Position numbers and translations under genes: made by a program | Shown here: piece by piece, positions 4,921 through 12,012 of the stretch | Position numbering within the stretch: position 1 is the first letter of the stretch | Layout: each line of letters begins with the position of its first letter | Source: a virus | IMG/VR virus record: IMGVR_UViG_3300042549_004077 | Span: 1 to 24,059 of that record | Length of the DNA: 24,059 nucleotides | Reading direction: 5' to 3' (one strand) | The notes under the pieces: generated by a model | Database searches by the model: none | Told to the model about the DNA's origin: nothing | The model's input: only the letters and a program-made list of their open reading frames with translations

Positions 4921-6312
4921 CTATTTACTGACGCGGAAACTTACCGTTCCTTTAACTGGGTTACTGGCACTACCTTTACTTTCTACGCTTACTACGCCAT
5001 CAACTTTAGCTGGCCATAATACGTAGGTTTCAAGTGTGCCTTGCTTAGTACCTTGTGTATATATTTGGACAAAGTTTTCACTCAGGACTTCTAATACGCA
5101 GGCTTGGAAATTTTTAATAGCACCGGTATTGACAATCCGCATAACTTCTTTAATCGTAACGTAATGTAATACACCGCCTGGTGTTGTTTCGTCTGCCAGT
5201 TTGCGTTTGAATACAAAGCCATTAACAAATTTCTGCATCTTGGCTGGTAATGGTTTGCGTTCCCTGCGGCTGGCATTCACTGCATTTACTGTAGCCGTAA
5301 TATCCCATGGTAACATTTTTATAAATTTTTCGTCGATAGCATTTGGATATTTTTGTGCTATATAATTCATTAAATAGAATGGTTGTTCGATAGCACCTGT
5401 GTTTTGACATAGCAAGATAAATTCTACAGCATCTTTGTATTGACGACGTTTTTTTAGCTCTTCTGGGATTTTAAGTCCGCTGATTGCTGGAGCTGCGCCG
5501 CCTGCTGATCCTTTGCTACTCATGTATATAGTATGACCCGTTTCACTGTCTTGGATAGCAAAGCTGTCTGCCAATGGAGTGTTACTTTTACTTGGAAAGT
5601 ATAAGGTGCTTGTACCTAGATCATTACCGATGAATTTTAGGAATGCTTCGCGTTTAGGAAAATCTGCTGTTCCTTTGTACATAGCAAGGATACCTAAATA
5701 CTCCCCAGCATAGTCTACTAGAGCACGCATCTGCGGGCTAGTGAGGCCTTCTGGAACTTTAGGATCTTTACCTGAATTAATTTGTTTAGCACAACTGATG
5801 ATCGCTTGACCATATGTGCCTAATGCGTTTAACTGTTCACTGGTAGATATTTTGTTATACAAATCTTTTACCTTAAATGCGCCAGCACGTTGTAGGTCTT
5901 TAGCTGTGGCTAGGTTAATGTCTTTAATATCTGTAGTTTGGAATACCTGTGGTGGTTTAACTGGTAAGCCTTCTTTACCTGCGGTTTGGCTTACATCAAC
6001 GTTTTGTCCTTGTGCTTGGGTAGGGCTACTTTGTCCCCCAAATTCGCCGGTTTTTACTAGTTTACTAGTGCTAATTAGTTCTTTACCGTCTGTACTACGC
6101 ACCAACAGTTGACCTTTAGTATCAGGATCTAATAAGAACTTTTTTAATTCTGGAAGTTGTTTACGGTCAACAACAAAATCTCTACCATCTGTTGTTACAA
6201 AGGGACTTCCTGCCTGTACTTTATGTATAAAGGCAGCGATTCTACTTTGATATTTTTTAATCTCGCCTGTAGCAAGGTTGCCGGCTTCTATTAGGAATTC
6301 ATTTGCACGCAT
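4921..6312 (-). CDS. 463-aa protein of unknown function with a capsid-targeting-like N-terminus
   Basis: I do not recognise a named family. The N-terminus MRANEFLIE-AG closely resembles the T4 capsid-targeting peptide MKTYQEFIAE-A, including the [LI]-x-E/[AG] site cut by the T4 prohead protease. Residues about 10-75 look folded, 80-130 are low-complexity (Q, T, S, P), and from about 130 a larger alpha/beta region follows. Two similar SKGSA segments occur: one near residue 266, in YMSSKGSAGGAAPAISGL, and one in VESKGSASNP near the C-terminus. Lysine motifs of this kind occur in some PD-(D/E)xK nucleases, but a full active site cannot be assigned. It has its own late-like octamer just upstream and no Shine-Dalgarno sequence, while its neighbours look early. 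A virion-packaged (internal head) protein is the best guess. Confidence 0.85.
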   Translation of the reverse strand: MRANEFLIEAGNLATGEIKKYQSRIAAFIHKVQAGSPFVTTDGRDFVVDRKQLPELKKFLLDPDTKGQLLVRSTDGKELISTSKLVKTGEFGGQSSPTQAQGQNVDVSQTAGKEGLPVKPPQVFQTTDIKDINLATAKDLQRAGAFKVKDLYNKISTSEQLNALGTYGQAIISCAKQINSGKDPKVPEGLTSPQMRALVDYAGEYLGILAMYKGTADFPKREAFLKFIGNDLGTSTLYFPSKSNTPLADSFAIQDSETGHTIYMSSKGSAGGAAPAISGLKIPEELKKRRQYKDAVEFILLCQNTGAIEQPFYLMNYIAQKYPNAIDEKFIKMLPWDITATVNAVNASRRERKPLPAKMQKFVNGFVFKRKLADETTPGGVLHYVTIKEVMRIVNTGAIKNFQACVLEVLSENFVQIYTQGTKQGTLETYVLWPAKVDGVVSVESKGSASNPVKGTVSFRVSK

Positions 6313-6319
6313 GATGTAG

Positions 6320-6327
6320 TATTTATC
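6320..6327 (-). promoter_or_regulatory. T4-late-like octamer before the 463-aa gene
   Basis: GATAAATA on the - strand, 7 nt before the ATG at 6312. It contains the TAA stop codon of the upstream nucleotidyltransferase gene. No ribosome binding site lies between it and the ATG. Confidence 0.45.
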
Positions 6328-6757
6328 TTTGTGTAGATTTCCAGCGTTTCAATAATTCACTGCTGGAATTTAGCTTAAAATCGCCACCTACACCAAATAC
6401 AAATTCTACATTGGGTTCTGACATTTCTGGAATATTTGTCGCTGTACGATCGCCGCCATTAGCAAAGACTATTTTACTGTTAGGATACATCATTTTAACA
6501 TTACGTATGGCTTCTACCGCTGAATCATTATTGTCGTCAAATAATATACAATGATCTACCATACGAAGACTTTCAATGATTGTTACACGATCTTTGATGG
6601 GCATGAATGCCTGCCCTTTTTTGCGAATTAACCATGCATCACTGTTAACTCCAACTACCAGCATAGTTCCTAACTGCCTGGCGGCACGGAAGTATTCTAT
6701 GTGTCCTGAGTGTAGTGGATCAAATCCACCTGTTACCAGAACCACTCTATTTAACAT
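6323..6757 (-). CDS. Cytidylyltransferase-like nucleotidyltransferase (HldE-C/TagD type)
   Basis: This is a 144-aa single-domain protein. The nucleotide-binding signature TGGFDPLHSGHIEYF (residues 9-23) holds the HxGH motif (H16, G18, H19). A second family motif, S-S-S-E-L-L-K near residues 132-138, stands in for the ISSTxxR motif. The length fits the family (about 130-160 aa). Such enzymes join CTP or ATP to a phosphorylated small molecule, for example glycerol-3-phosphate or heptose-1-phosphate, making an activated precursor for cell envelope polymers. The ATG overlaps the stop of the methyltransferase gene by 11 nt and has an AAAGGTAGG-like ribosome site. The substrate is not predictable. 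It may work with the sugar genes at the left end of the window. Confidence 0.85.
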   Translation of the reverse strand: MLNRVVLVTGGFDPLHSGHIEYFRAARQLGTMLVVGVNSDAWLIRKKGQAFMPIKDRVTIIESLRMVDHCILFDDNNDSAVEAIRNVKMMYPNSKIVFANGGDRTATNIPEMSEPNVEFVFGVGGDFKLNSSSELLKRWKSTQR

Positions 6758-7652
6758 ACCTACCTTTAGGAACTCGCATAACTCCGGTTGGAGTTAATAG
6801 ATCAGTACCTTTGATTTTTGCTGTTGCTTGTTCAACAGTGGTCGTTGTACTCGCTTCAGATTTATTAAAAACACCATCTATAATAGGGTCGCCAGCTTCC
6901 ATTGGAATTTCTGTTTGTTGTCTAATCCAATCAACAAAATAGTTTTCTTTATCTAACCAAGGGTATACAATTTCTTCTTGGCGTACATGTCCATTCTTTA
7001 ATATAGAATTAACCACACTGTGATTTAATAATCCTGTGTCTATTAGATGTTCCCATTTGGTTTTAGCAGGGTCCATTGGAGCAATATTAGACTTATAAAC
7101 AGCAATGTCAATCCATGGATCGTTATATTTCTTCAATAGGTATGCATCATTACAGTCAAATCCATTGACTGCTAGCATGTAAATTAAGTTAACGGGTGTG
7201 TAGTCAAAGAAACTTCCGCTATAACTTCTACTGTAGTATTTGTTATATTGAACCCCACTGTTTTGTTGTACGCTCAATACCAGCATGCCATTCACTGACA
7301 TCTGATCGTTCCAAAACTTTAATGTTTCCAATGGATTTATACTGTAATGTAAACAGTCATGAGCAAACATTAAATCTATATTTGTAGGAAGGATATTAGG
7401 TTTGGTAAAGTCACGTTCAAGTTTAGTGATATTAATAAGGTCCGGAACTTGTGCTAGTTTTGACCCGTCAATGTCTACAGCAAAACATTTGTAGTTATAT
7501 GGTTCCGGATTATCATCTCTACTTGCTAGAGTGGCCCACCACGTCATATCTTGGCCAGTACCGCAGCCCATGTCTGCGATTGTGCGTAGACTTTCTAAGA
7601 AACTATCATATTCTCTTAATTGTCCTAATACTGATTCTGAGTGACTAGCCAA
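6747..7652 (-). CDS. Class I SAM-dependent methyltransferase, TTG start
   Basis: This is a 301-aa protein. Motif I is IADMGCGTGQD (residues 25-35), followed by an acidic loop after the second strand (FAVDIDGSKL, residues 57-66), then DLMFAHDCLHY and GMLVLSVQQ as later strands of the Rossmann-like methyltransferase fold. The last 80 or so residues are an extra segment outside the core fold. The start is a TTG, chosen because a strong GGAGGA lies 8 nt before it. The first codons overlap the end of uvsY by 8 nt, so translation is coupled to it. The target could be a small molecule, sugar or nucleic acid; nothing in the sequence decides. It is followed by, and overlaps, a nucleotidyltransferase, which hints at small-molecule rather than DNA modification. 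Confidence 0.82.
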   Translation of the reverse strand: MASHSESVLGQLREYDSFLESLRTIADMGCGTGQDMTWWATLASRDDNPEPYNYKCFAVDIDGSKLAQVPDLINITKLERDFTKPNILPTNIDLMFAHDCLHYSINPLETLKFWNDQMSVNGMLVLSVQQNSGVQYNKYYSRSYSGSFFDYTPVNLIYMLAVNGFDCNDAYLLKKYNDPWIDIAVYKSNIAPMDPAKTKWEHLIDTGLLNHSVVNSILKNGHVRQEEIVYPWLDKENYFVDWIRQQTEIPMEAGDPIIDGVFNKSEASTTTTVEQATAKIKGTDLLTPTGVMRVPKGRYVK

Positions 7653-8100
7653 TTGATGCGTCCTCCATGCCTGCTGTACGTAAGCGTGTTACATGTCCTA
7701 ACATGAAGTTCTTAGATTCTAAGCCTTTCATGATACCCAACCAACGATTACGCAGTAAGGCTACTTCGTTGATAATTGTTTCAAAGTCAATGACTTCATC
7801 TTCACCGTCTACGTATTTTTCTACATCACGACTTGTTAGGGCACGTTGATAGTTTTCTAAGTATTTCTTAAAGTGTTTAGTGCGTATCTTGCGTAGTTGA
7901 ATATTTAGATAGTTGAGAACCGCTTCAATCTCTTGTAGTTGATTAAAGCGTCGTTCTGTAATACCGGGCAGGCCAGCAAGATTCTTTTCTATGTTACCAT
8001 AGACCCCAACTTCTGTTTTAGCACTATCCAGTTCTTTTTCATAGTGATCTATGAAATCAGGAATACTGCCCAAACTTGCAACTACACGACTATACCACAT
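7645..8100 (-). CDS. uvsY: UvsY recombination mediator
   Basis: This is a 151-aa, mostly helical and highly charged protein (T4 UvsY is 137 aa). The C-terminal LRNRWLGIMKGLESKNFMLGHVTRLRTAG (residues 117-145) follows the UvsY pattern W-x-[GI]-(L/M)-x3-ES-x-NF-x2-H-x3-LR-x-AG known from T4-like phages. UvsY forms rings that help load UvsX onto ssDNA covered by gp32. It lies downstream of uvsX, separated by one small gene, with stop/start overlaps throughout, so the recombination proteins are made together. The start at 8100 overlaps the stop of the 81-aa gene (TAATG). Confidence 0.85.
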   Translation of the reverse strand: MWYSRVVASLGSIPDFIDHYEKELDSAKTEVGVYGNIEKNLAGLPGITERRFNQLQEIEAVLNYLNIQLRKIRTKHFKKYLENYQRALTSRDVEKYVDGEDEVIDFETIINEVALLRNRWLGIMKGLESKNFMLGHVTRLRTAGMEDASIG

Positions 8101-8345
8101 TAATAGTCGTCACCGTCATCTTCTTCATCAGCGATCGCTTGATCTTCTTCATCGCCAAGATACTCCTTAACAGCACGACCTAGATAAGCATCAGTACCAC
8201 CAAAGGTTTTAAGCTCACTTTCAGTGATGTTGTGATCTGCAGCAACACTGATCACGTGATCTGCGGCCGCTTGACGATCCTTAGGATTGATATACTCTTT
8301 ACAAGTAAGCCAAACTTCACTGGCGATATCTAATTCAATGCTCAT
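8100..8345 (-). CDS. 81-aa acidic protein linked to uvsX, unknown function
   Basis: This is a small protein with a helical first part (SEVWLTCKEYINPKDRQAAADHVI, residues 9-32) and a strongly acidic tail (GDEEDQAIADEEDDGDDY). I recall similar small proteins near recombination genes in marine T4-like phages, but none has a known role. Its ATG overlaps the uvsX stop (ATGA) and its stop overlaps the uvsY start (TAATG), so the three are translationally coupled. The acidic tail could mimic DNA or bind a basic partner such as UvsX or UvsY; that is inference. Confidence 0.8.
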   Translation of the reverse strand: MSIELDIASEVWLTCKEYINPKDRQAAADHVISVAADHNITESELKTFGGTDAYLGRAVKEYLGDEEDQAIADEEDDGDDY

Positions 8346-9421
8346 TCTGCTGTCTCCTCTTCTGTTTCTTCGACTACTTTTGATTCAGTACTTAGCAGAT
8401 TTACATTAGAACTAAGTTCTTTCATAACCTTATCTAAGCAACCATCTTCATTGCGTTCCCAGGCTTTGCGGAATTGTTTAATAGTTGTTTTATCAGCAAA
8501 TGTATAAACTAAACTATTGCCTTCTTTCTTAAGCAAGTTTTTAGCTTCTAACATGTCTGTTAATCCTGAGTAAGGACTCATACCTGTTTCATATGGAATC
8601 TCTACTTGGACTGATTCAAACGGTTTAGCGTAACGTGTTTTCATAATCTTACATGCCGCACGTATACCATTAACTGTTGTAGTCTTGTTGCCGTCTGCAT
8701 CTGTTTTAAGTTTAAGTTTGCGCATAGCTACAACGATACTTGACGCATAGATAAAGCCTTGACCACCACTAATCTTATCATCTGGATCAAACATATCCTG
8801 GCTCGCATAAGTATGATTCGTACAAACCAATCCTAAGTTCAGTGTACCAAACATGTTTACGCAGTTACGTACAAGTGCTGTAAGTGCTTTAGGTTTACGA
8901 CCCATATCGCCCTTCATTTCACCTGCTTCAAACTGGTTAACGTCTGTTGGAGTTAACATCATACCTAATGAATCTAATACGAATAGGACCTTTGGACGGT
9001 CTTCTTCTGGTAAGGTGCGATACTCTTTAACAAAGTCACTGATAACTTTGGCTACATCATCGATCATAGCCATGTTAAGTTTCAGTAATTTGTCTTCTGT
9101 GGTGTCTACACCAAGTGCGTGTAACCAAGCTTCATCAAGTGCGTTTTCTGTATCGATCAAGATAACATAAATGCCTTGTTCTTGTGCGTGTCTAACAATA
9201 TTACCTGAACAGATAAATGATTTACCTGCGCCTGATTCTCCTGCAAATACAGTTACTTTACCCATTGGAATACCTCTTTCAAAGTTACCGGATAGTAAGT
9301 AGTTTAATGTGTAGTTGCCAGTGCTGATCCAATCTGTTGGATCGTTAAAGCCAATACCCAAGCCGTCAATGCTTTTGGTAATCGACTTTCTAAATTTTGA
9401 TATATCGAATGGTTTTGCCAT
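8342..9421 (-). CDS. uvsX: UvsX RecA-like recombinase
   Basis: This is a 359-aa protein (T4 UvsX is 391). The Walker A motif is GESGAGKS (residues 61-68), a catalytic-type DTENALDEAW segment follows (90-99), and Walker B is VLFVLDS (145-151). A DNA-binding L2-like loop region containing GGQGFIYASSIVVAMRK comes next. The protein forms a filament on ssDNA and drives strand exchange for recombination-dependent replication and repair, assisted by UvsY and gp32, both encoded next to it. The C-terminus is rich in glutamate (VVEETEEETAE). The ATG is preceded by GAGGA at a good distance. A strong hairpin lies in the 59-bp gap to gp32. Confidence 0.95.
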   Translation of the reverse strand: MAKPFDISKFRKSITKSIDGLGIGFNDPTDWISTGNYTLNYLLSGNFERGIPMGKVTVFAGESGAGKSFICSGNIVRHAQEQGIYVILIDTENALDEAWLHALGVDTTEDKLLKLNMAMIDDVAKVISDFVKEYRTLPEEDRPKVLFVLDSLGMMLTPTDVNQFEAGEMKGDMGRKPKALTALVRNCVNMFGTLNLGLVCTNHTYASQDMFDPDDKISGGQGFIYASSIVVAMRKLKLKTDADGNKTTTVNGIRAACKIMKTRYAKPFESVQVEIPYETGMSPYSGLTDMLEAKNLLKKEGNSLVYTFADKTTIKQFRKAWERNEDGCLDKVMKELSSNVNLLSTESKVVEETEEETAE

Positions 9422-9444
9422 AATGTGTCCTCGTTGAAATAACT

Positions 9445-9466
9445 GGGTAGAACCTAGGCTCTACCC
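9445..9466 (-). other. Strong RNA hairpin between gp32 and uvsX
   Basis: GGGTAGA and TCTACCC pair around an inner palindrome CCTAGG, and flanking TAAC/GTTA extends the stem after one bulged A (9440-9470). No T-tract follows, so it is not a simple terminator. It lies between the gp32 stop and the uvsX ribosome site. It could partly attenuate transcription, protect the gp32 mRNA 3' end, or control uvsX translation. Confidence 0.6.
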
Positions 9467-9480
9467 GTTACCTTTACTTA

Positions 9481-10491
9481 TTAAGAAGTTTTTTGTCTAT
9501 TACGAATCATCGCTAAGATGTCTTCAGCACGTGCTGTTCCACCTGCTGGAGGTGTTGCAACTGGTGCTGTAGGAGCCGCCGGTGCAGCCTCTGTAACTAC
9601 TGGAGCAGCCACAGCCGGTGCAGTTTCAAATTCTTCATCTGCCACTGCTGGTGTTGCTGTTTGTGCTACAGGTGTAGCTGATTCAGCTGAGACGATTGTT
9701 ACGCCTCTTGGTTTGTAATAGTTACCCCAACGTTCTGCATCATATGCTTGACCATCTACACTTGCTTCAAACATTTCTTTCATGACTTTAAGTTCAACTT
9801 CGCTAGGTTTCTTAGGTAAGAAATCTTTCAAGTTGTATAAGCCATGAGTTTCAATAGCTGCAGCTTCTTCTGCTGTTAATGCAGATTCTTTGCGTGACCA
9901 TTTTGAAGTTGAGTAGTCAGCATAACCACCTTTTGATGTTTTAGTAACTGTAAAGTCTAAACCACCTTGGTAGTCTGTTGGTAAGTTTTCTAACTCTGGA
10001 TCAAGTAATGCTGATTTGATCAAGTTAAAAATCTGTGGACTAATGATAAATCTACGAATTGGATTTTCTGGTGTCTTATCGTCTGTGATAGGATTCTCAC
10101 GCACAAAACCTTGGAACAAGTATGATCTTTTCTTCCAATACTTACGACCCATTTCTTCTAGACTTTGATCCTTGAACCAAGTACGGACTTCTGCTAAGAT
10201 TGGACATGCTTCGCCCCACATCTCAACGCATGGTACTTGTACAGTGACTGGTTTACTATCTGCTTGGCCTTTAACGCCAGCAAACGGTAAATTGATCATT
10301 GCTCGTTCTGCCCAAAAGAATGTGTTTTTTGTGTCTGCGTCTGGAAGGAATCTAATGCGAGCGTTTGTGCCTTCTTGGATGTTCCAGTGTGCGTAGATAG
10401 CGTTGTCGCCACCACTTTGTGAATTACCGCCTGTGCCACGGTTTTCTGATGCTTGTAACTTTGCACGGATTTCTGCTAAACTTGTTGCCAT
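9481..10491 (-). CDS. gp32: gp32 single-stranded DNA-binding protein
   Basis: This is a 336-aa protein. The core (residues about 25-265) matches gp32 of marine T4-like phages: NARIRFLPD, a VQVPCVEMWGEACPIL cysteine segment, GRKYWKKRSYLFQGFV aromatic and basic DNA-binding strands, and RRFIISPQIFNLI. The N-terminal helix MATSLAEIRAKL would serve cooperative binding. Only the two cysteines of the CVEMWGEAC segment are evident, so a T4-type zinc site is not obvious. After residue 270 comes an Ala/Pro/Thr/Val linker of about 50 residues, ending in EDILAMIRNRQKTS, a basic helix rather than the acidic tail of T4 gp32. The protein coats ssDNA in replication and recombination and contacts UvsX, UvsY and polymerase. 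The ribosome site AAGGAAA is good and a promoter lies upstream at 10556-10584. Confidence 0.92.
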   Translation of the reverse strand: MATSLAEIRAKLQASENRGTGGNSQSGGDNAIYAHWNIQEGTNARIRFLPDADTKNTFFWAERAMINLPFAGVKGQADSKPVTVQVPCVEMWGEACPILAEVRTWFKDQSLEEMGRKYWKKRSYLFQGFVRENPITDDKTPENPIRRFIISPQIFNLIKSALLDPELENLPTDYQGGLDFTVTKTSKGGYADYSTSKWSRKESALTAEEAAAIETHGLYNLKDFLPKKPSEVELKVMKEMFEASVDGQAYDAERWGNYYKPRGVTIVSAESATPVAQTATPAVADEEFETAPAVAAPVVTEAAPAAPTAPVATPPAGGTARAEDILAMIRNRQKTS

Positions 10492-10555
10492 GATGTTATT
10501 TCCTTTTTAATTTAAGTTGGTCTTTAATATGCCTAAACGTACTATGCATTTATAT

Positions 10556-10584
10556 ATAATACGCTATTATTATTTATTCCACAA
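10556..10584 (-). promoter_or_regulatory. Probable promoter of gp32
   Basis: On the - strand: TTGTGG (10579-10584), a 17-nt spacer, TATTAT (10556-10561), 65 nt before the gp32 ATG. A late-like AATAAATA (10571-10578) and a TATAAATG (10547-10554) overlap it. The 110-nt gap holding these elements is very AT-rich and has no ORF. Which element is used cannot be told by eye. Confidence 0.5.
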
Positions 10585-10601
10585 GAGTTATTTTGCCAAA
10601 A

Positions 10602-11951
10602 TTATTGTTTTTCAATTAATTGGATTATTTTATAGTTATTCTTATATACCAATTCTGCTTCTTCAACTTGGCTATGTGTGTCCCAGGCTAGAGTATATCC
10701 ACAGTCCAGAGCATATATTTCCAGTTGTTTTCTTCTGGCTAATCTATTAGCAAAGGTCAGAGTTGGATTAGTTTTGTTATACCAAAGATGTACGTCTTTG
10801 GTTAATATCATGTTCTTATCTTTTTTACTTTCACTATATAACGGGGTTCCTGGTAATACTGATGTTAGGTATCCAAGTTCCAAATAGTTAATAACTTTAT
10901 TAGCATATGGTTGGTACTTGGTTAACATAGCTAAAGTTTCAGCAAAGTCCTCTTCTGTTTCTGTTGGATATCCTGTAAACATTAAAAACGCACAGGTAAT
11001 ATTATATTTGGACATAAACTCTAAACTACTAGCCAAATCTTCATTTGAAAAGTTCTTTTTCATTTCGTAGCGTAATCTATCACTACCTGTTTCTACTCCA
11101 ATTTCTAACAATTCTGCGCCAGACTCTGCTATTCTCTTCCAATAGGCATCGTTACACTGTTTAGCATTTCTGACTATGAATTGCCCGCCCCAGGTGAAGT
11201 TTGGATACTCTTTTCTTAATTCTATAATAAGACCCAATAATGTTTCAAATGCCGGCAGTGACCCGTTAACTAAACTGTCAGTAAAATGAAAGTGTACTGA
11301 CTGTAGATCTTTTAGTACTTCACGCATTTCCAAAACTATATTTGCTGGACTACGCTGTGTAAATTTCCAATGTTCATGTATTTCACAGAATGTACACTGT
11401 CTGACACAGCCACGTGATCCAGTGATTGGTACCCAAAGTTTAAGTTTTGCGGTTTCTGCAGCCTGTTGATAAAATGCAACATCATATTTGCTGTAGTCTG
11501 GCGTGTATGGGGTATCCATGTCAACAAACTTATCAATGGCAGGTAGATTAAAAAATTTGGCTAGGAATTCAGGAAACTGATATTCACCATCGCCATCTTG
11601 ATAATAATCTAAGATACCTTGCTCTAGTAACGCATTGATATTGTGCTCTAGTGAGTCGTTGATCGAATTCTTAATACCAGCACCACCAATGGTTATTTTG
11701 ACACTGCTATTTAATTTTTTTAGTTCTTTGGCTAGTTCTCTAGCAGGTTCTTGACTTTTGTAAGAAAACAAACTTAATACGATAAGATCAGGGTTTAGAT
11801 CAATCACTTGTTGTGCTGTGTGTTCTTTGGCATTAAAATCCAAAAACTCTGCATCTATACCCAACCAACGGCAAGCACCCATAAGGATAGCTGGAGCGGC
11901 AGGAAGATACCAATGTAGCATTGGAGGGAAGTTACAGACGACTACTTTCAT
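10602..11951 (-). CDS. Radical SAM protein with B12-binding-like N-terminal domain
   Basis: This is a 449-aa protein. Residues 1-115 look like the Rossmann-type cobalamin-binding domain (MKVVVCNFPPMLHWYLP, LIVLSLFSY, ITIGGAG), but no canonical DxHxxG cobalamin ligand motif is present. The radical SAM core follows: RGCVRQCTFCEI gives C182-x3-C186-x2-C189 for the 4Fe-4S cluster, then FTDSLVNGS, ELLEIGVETGSDRLR and FLMFTGYPTET as later barrel motifs. Such enzymes perform radical methylations or rearrangements on unreactive carbons. It stands alone between a terminator and the gp32 promoter region, with a GATAAGTA octamer 5 nt before the ATG and no Shine-Dalgarno sequence. Late expression is therefore possible. 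The substrate is unknown: nucleotide, lipid or glycan are all conceivable. Confidence 0.88.
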   Translation of the reverse strand: MKVVVCNFPPMLHWYLPAAPAILMGACRWLGIDAEFLDFNAKEHTAQQVIDLNPDLIVLSLFSYKSQEPARELAKELKKLNSSVKITIGGAGIKNSINDSLEHNINALLEQGILDYYQDGDGEYQFPEFLAKFFNLPAIDKFVDMDTPYTPDYSKYDVAFYQQAAETAKLKLWVPITGSRGCVRQCTFCEIHEHWKFTQRSPANIVLEMREVLKDLQSVHFHFTDSLVNGSLPAFETLLGLIIELRKEYPNFTWGGQFIVRNAKQCNDAYWKRIAESGAELLEIGVETGSDRLRYEMKKNFSNEDLASSLEFMSKYNITCAFLMFTGYPTETEEDFAETLAMLTKYQPYANKVINYLELGYLTSVLPGTPLYSESKKDKNMILTKDVHLWYNKTNPTLTFANRLARRKQLEIYALDCGYTLAWDTHSQVEEAELVYKNNYKIIQLIEKQ

Positions 11952-11956
11952 ATATC

Positions 11957-11964
11957 TACTTATC
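11957..11964 (-). promoter_or_regulatory. T4-late-like octamer before the radical SAM gene
   Basis: GATAAGTA on the - strand, then GATAT, then ATG at 11951. It is one of four leftward cases with exactly 5 nt between octamer and ATG. It lies 7 nt beyond the T-tract of the upstream terminator. Confidence 0.45.
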
Positions 11965-11971
11965 AGCCAAG

Positions 11972-11998
11972 AAAAAAGGCACTAAAAAAGTGCCTTTT
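11972..11998 (-). terminator. Rho-independent terminator after the 864-aa gene
   Basis: A 10-bp stem AAAAGGCACT/AGTGCCTTTT with a 5-nt T loop, continuing into a run of T on the - strand. It lies 14 nt past the stop of the 864-aa gene and closes the long leftward structural transcript before the radical SAM gene. Confidence 0.88.
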
Positions 11999-12012
11999 GG
12001 TATTACTCTTTT

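Noticed and set aside
8853-9170. 105-codon rightward open frame opposite uvsX
   Set aside because: Antisense shadow of a conserved gene with composition typical of a reversed frame.
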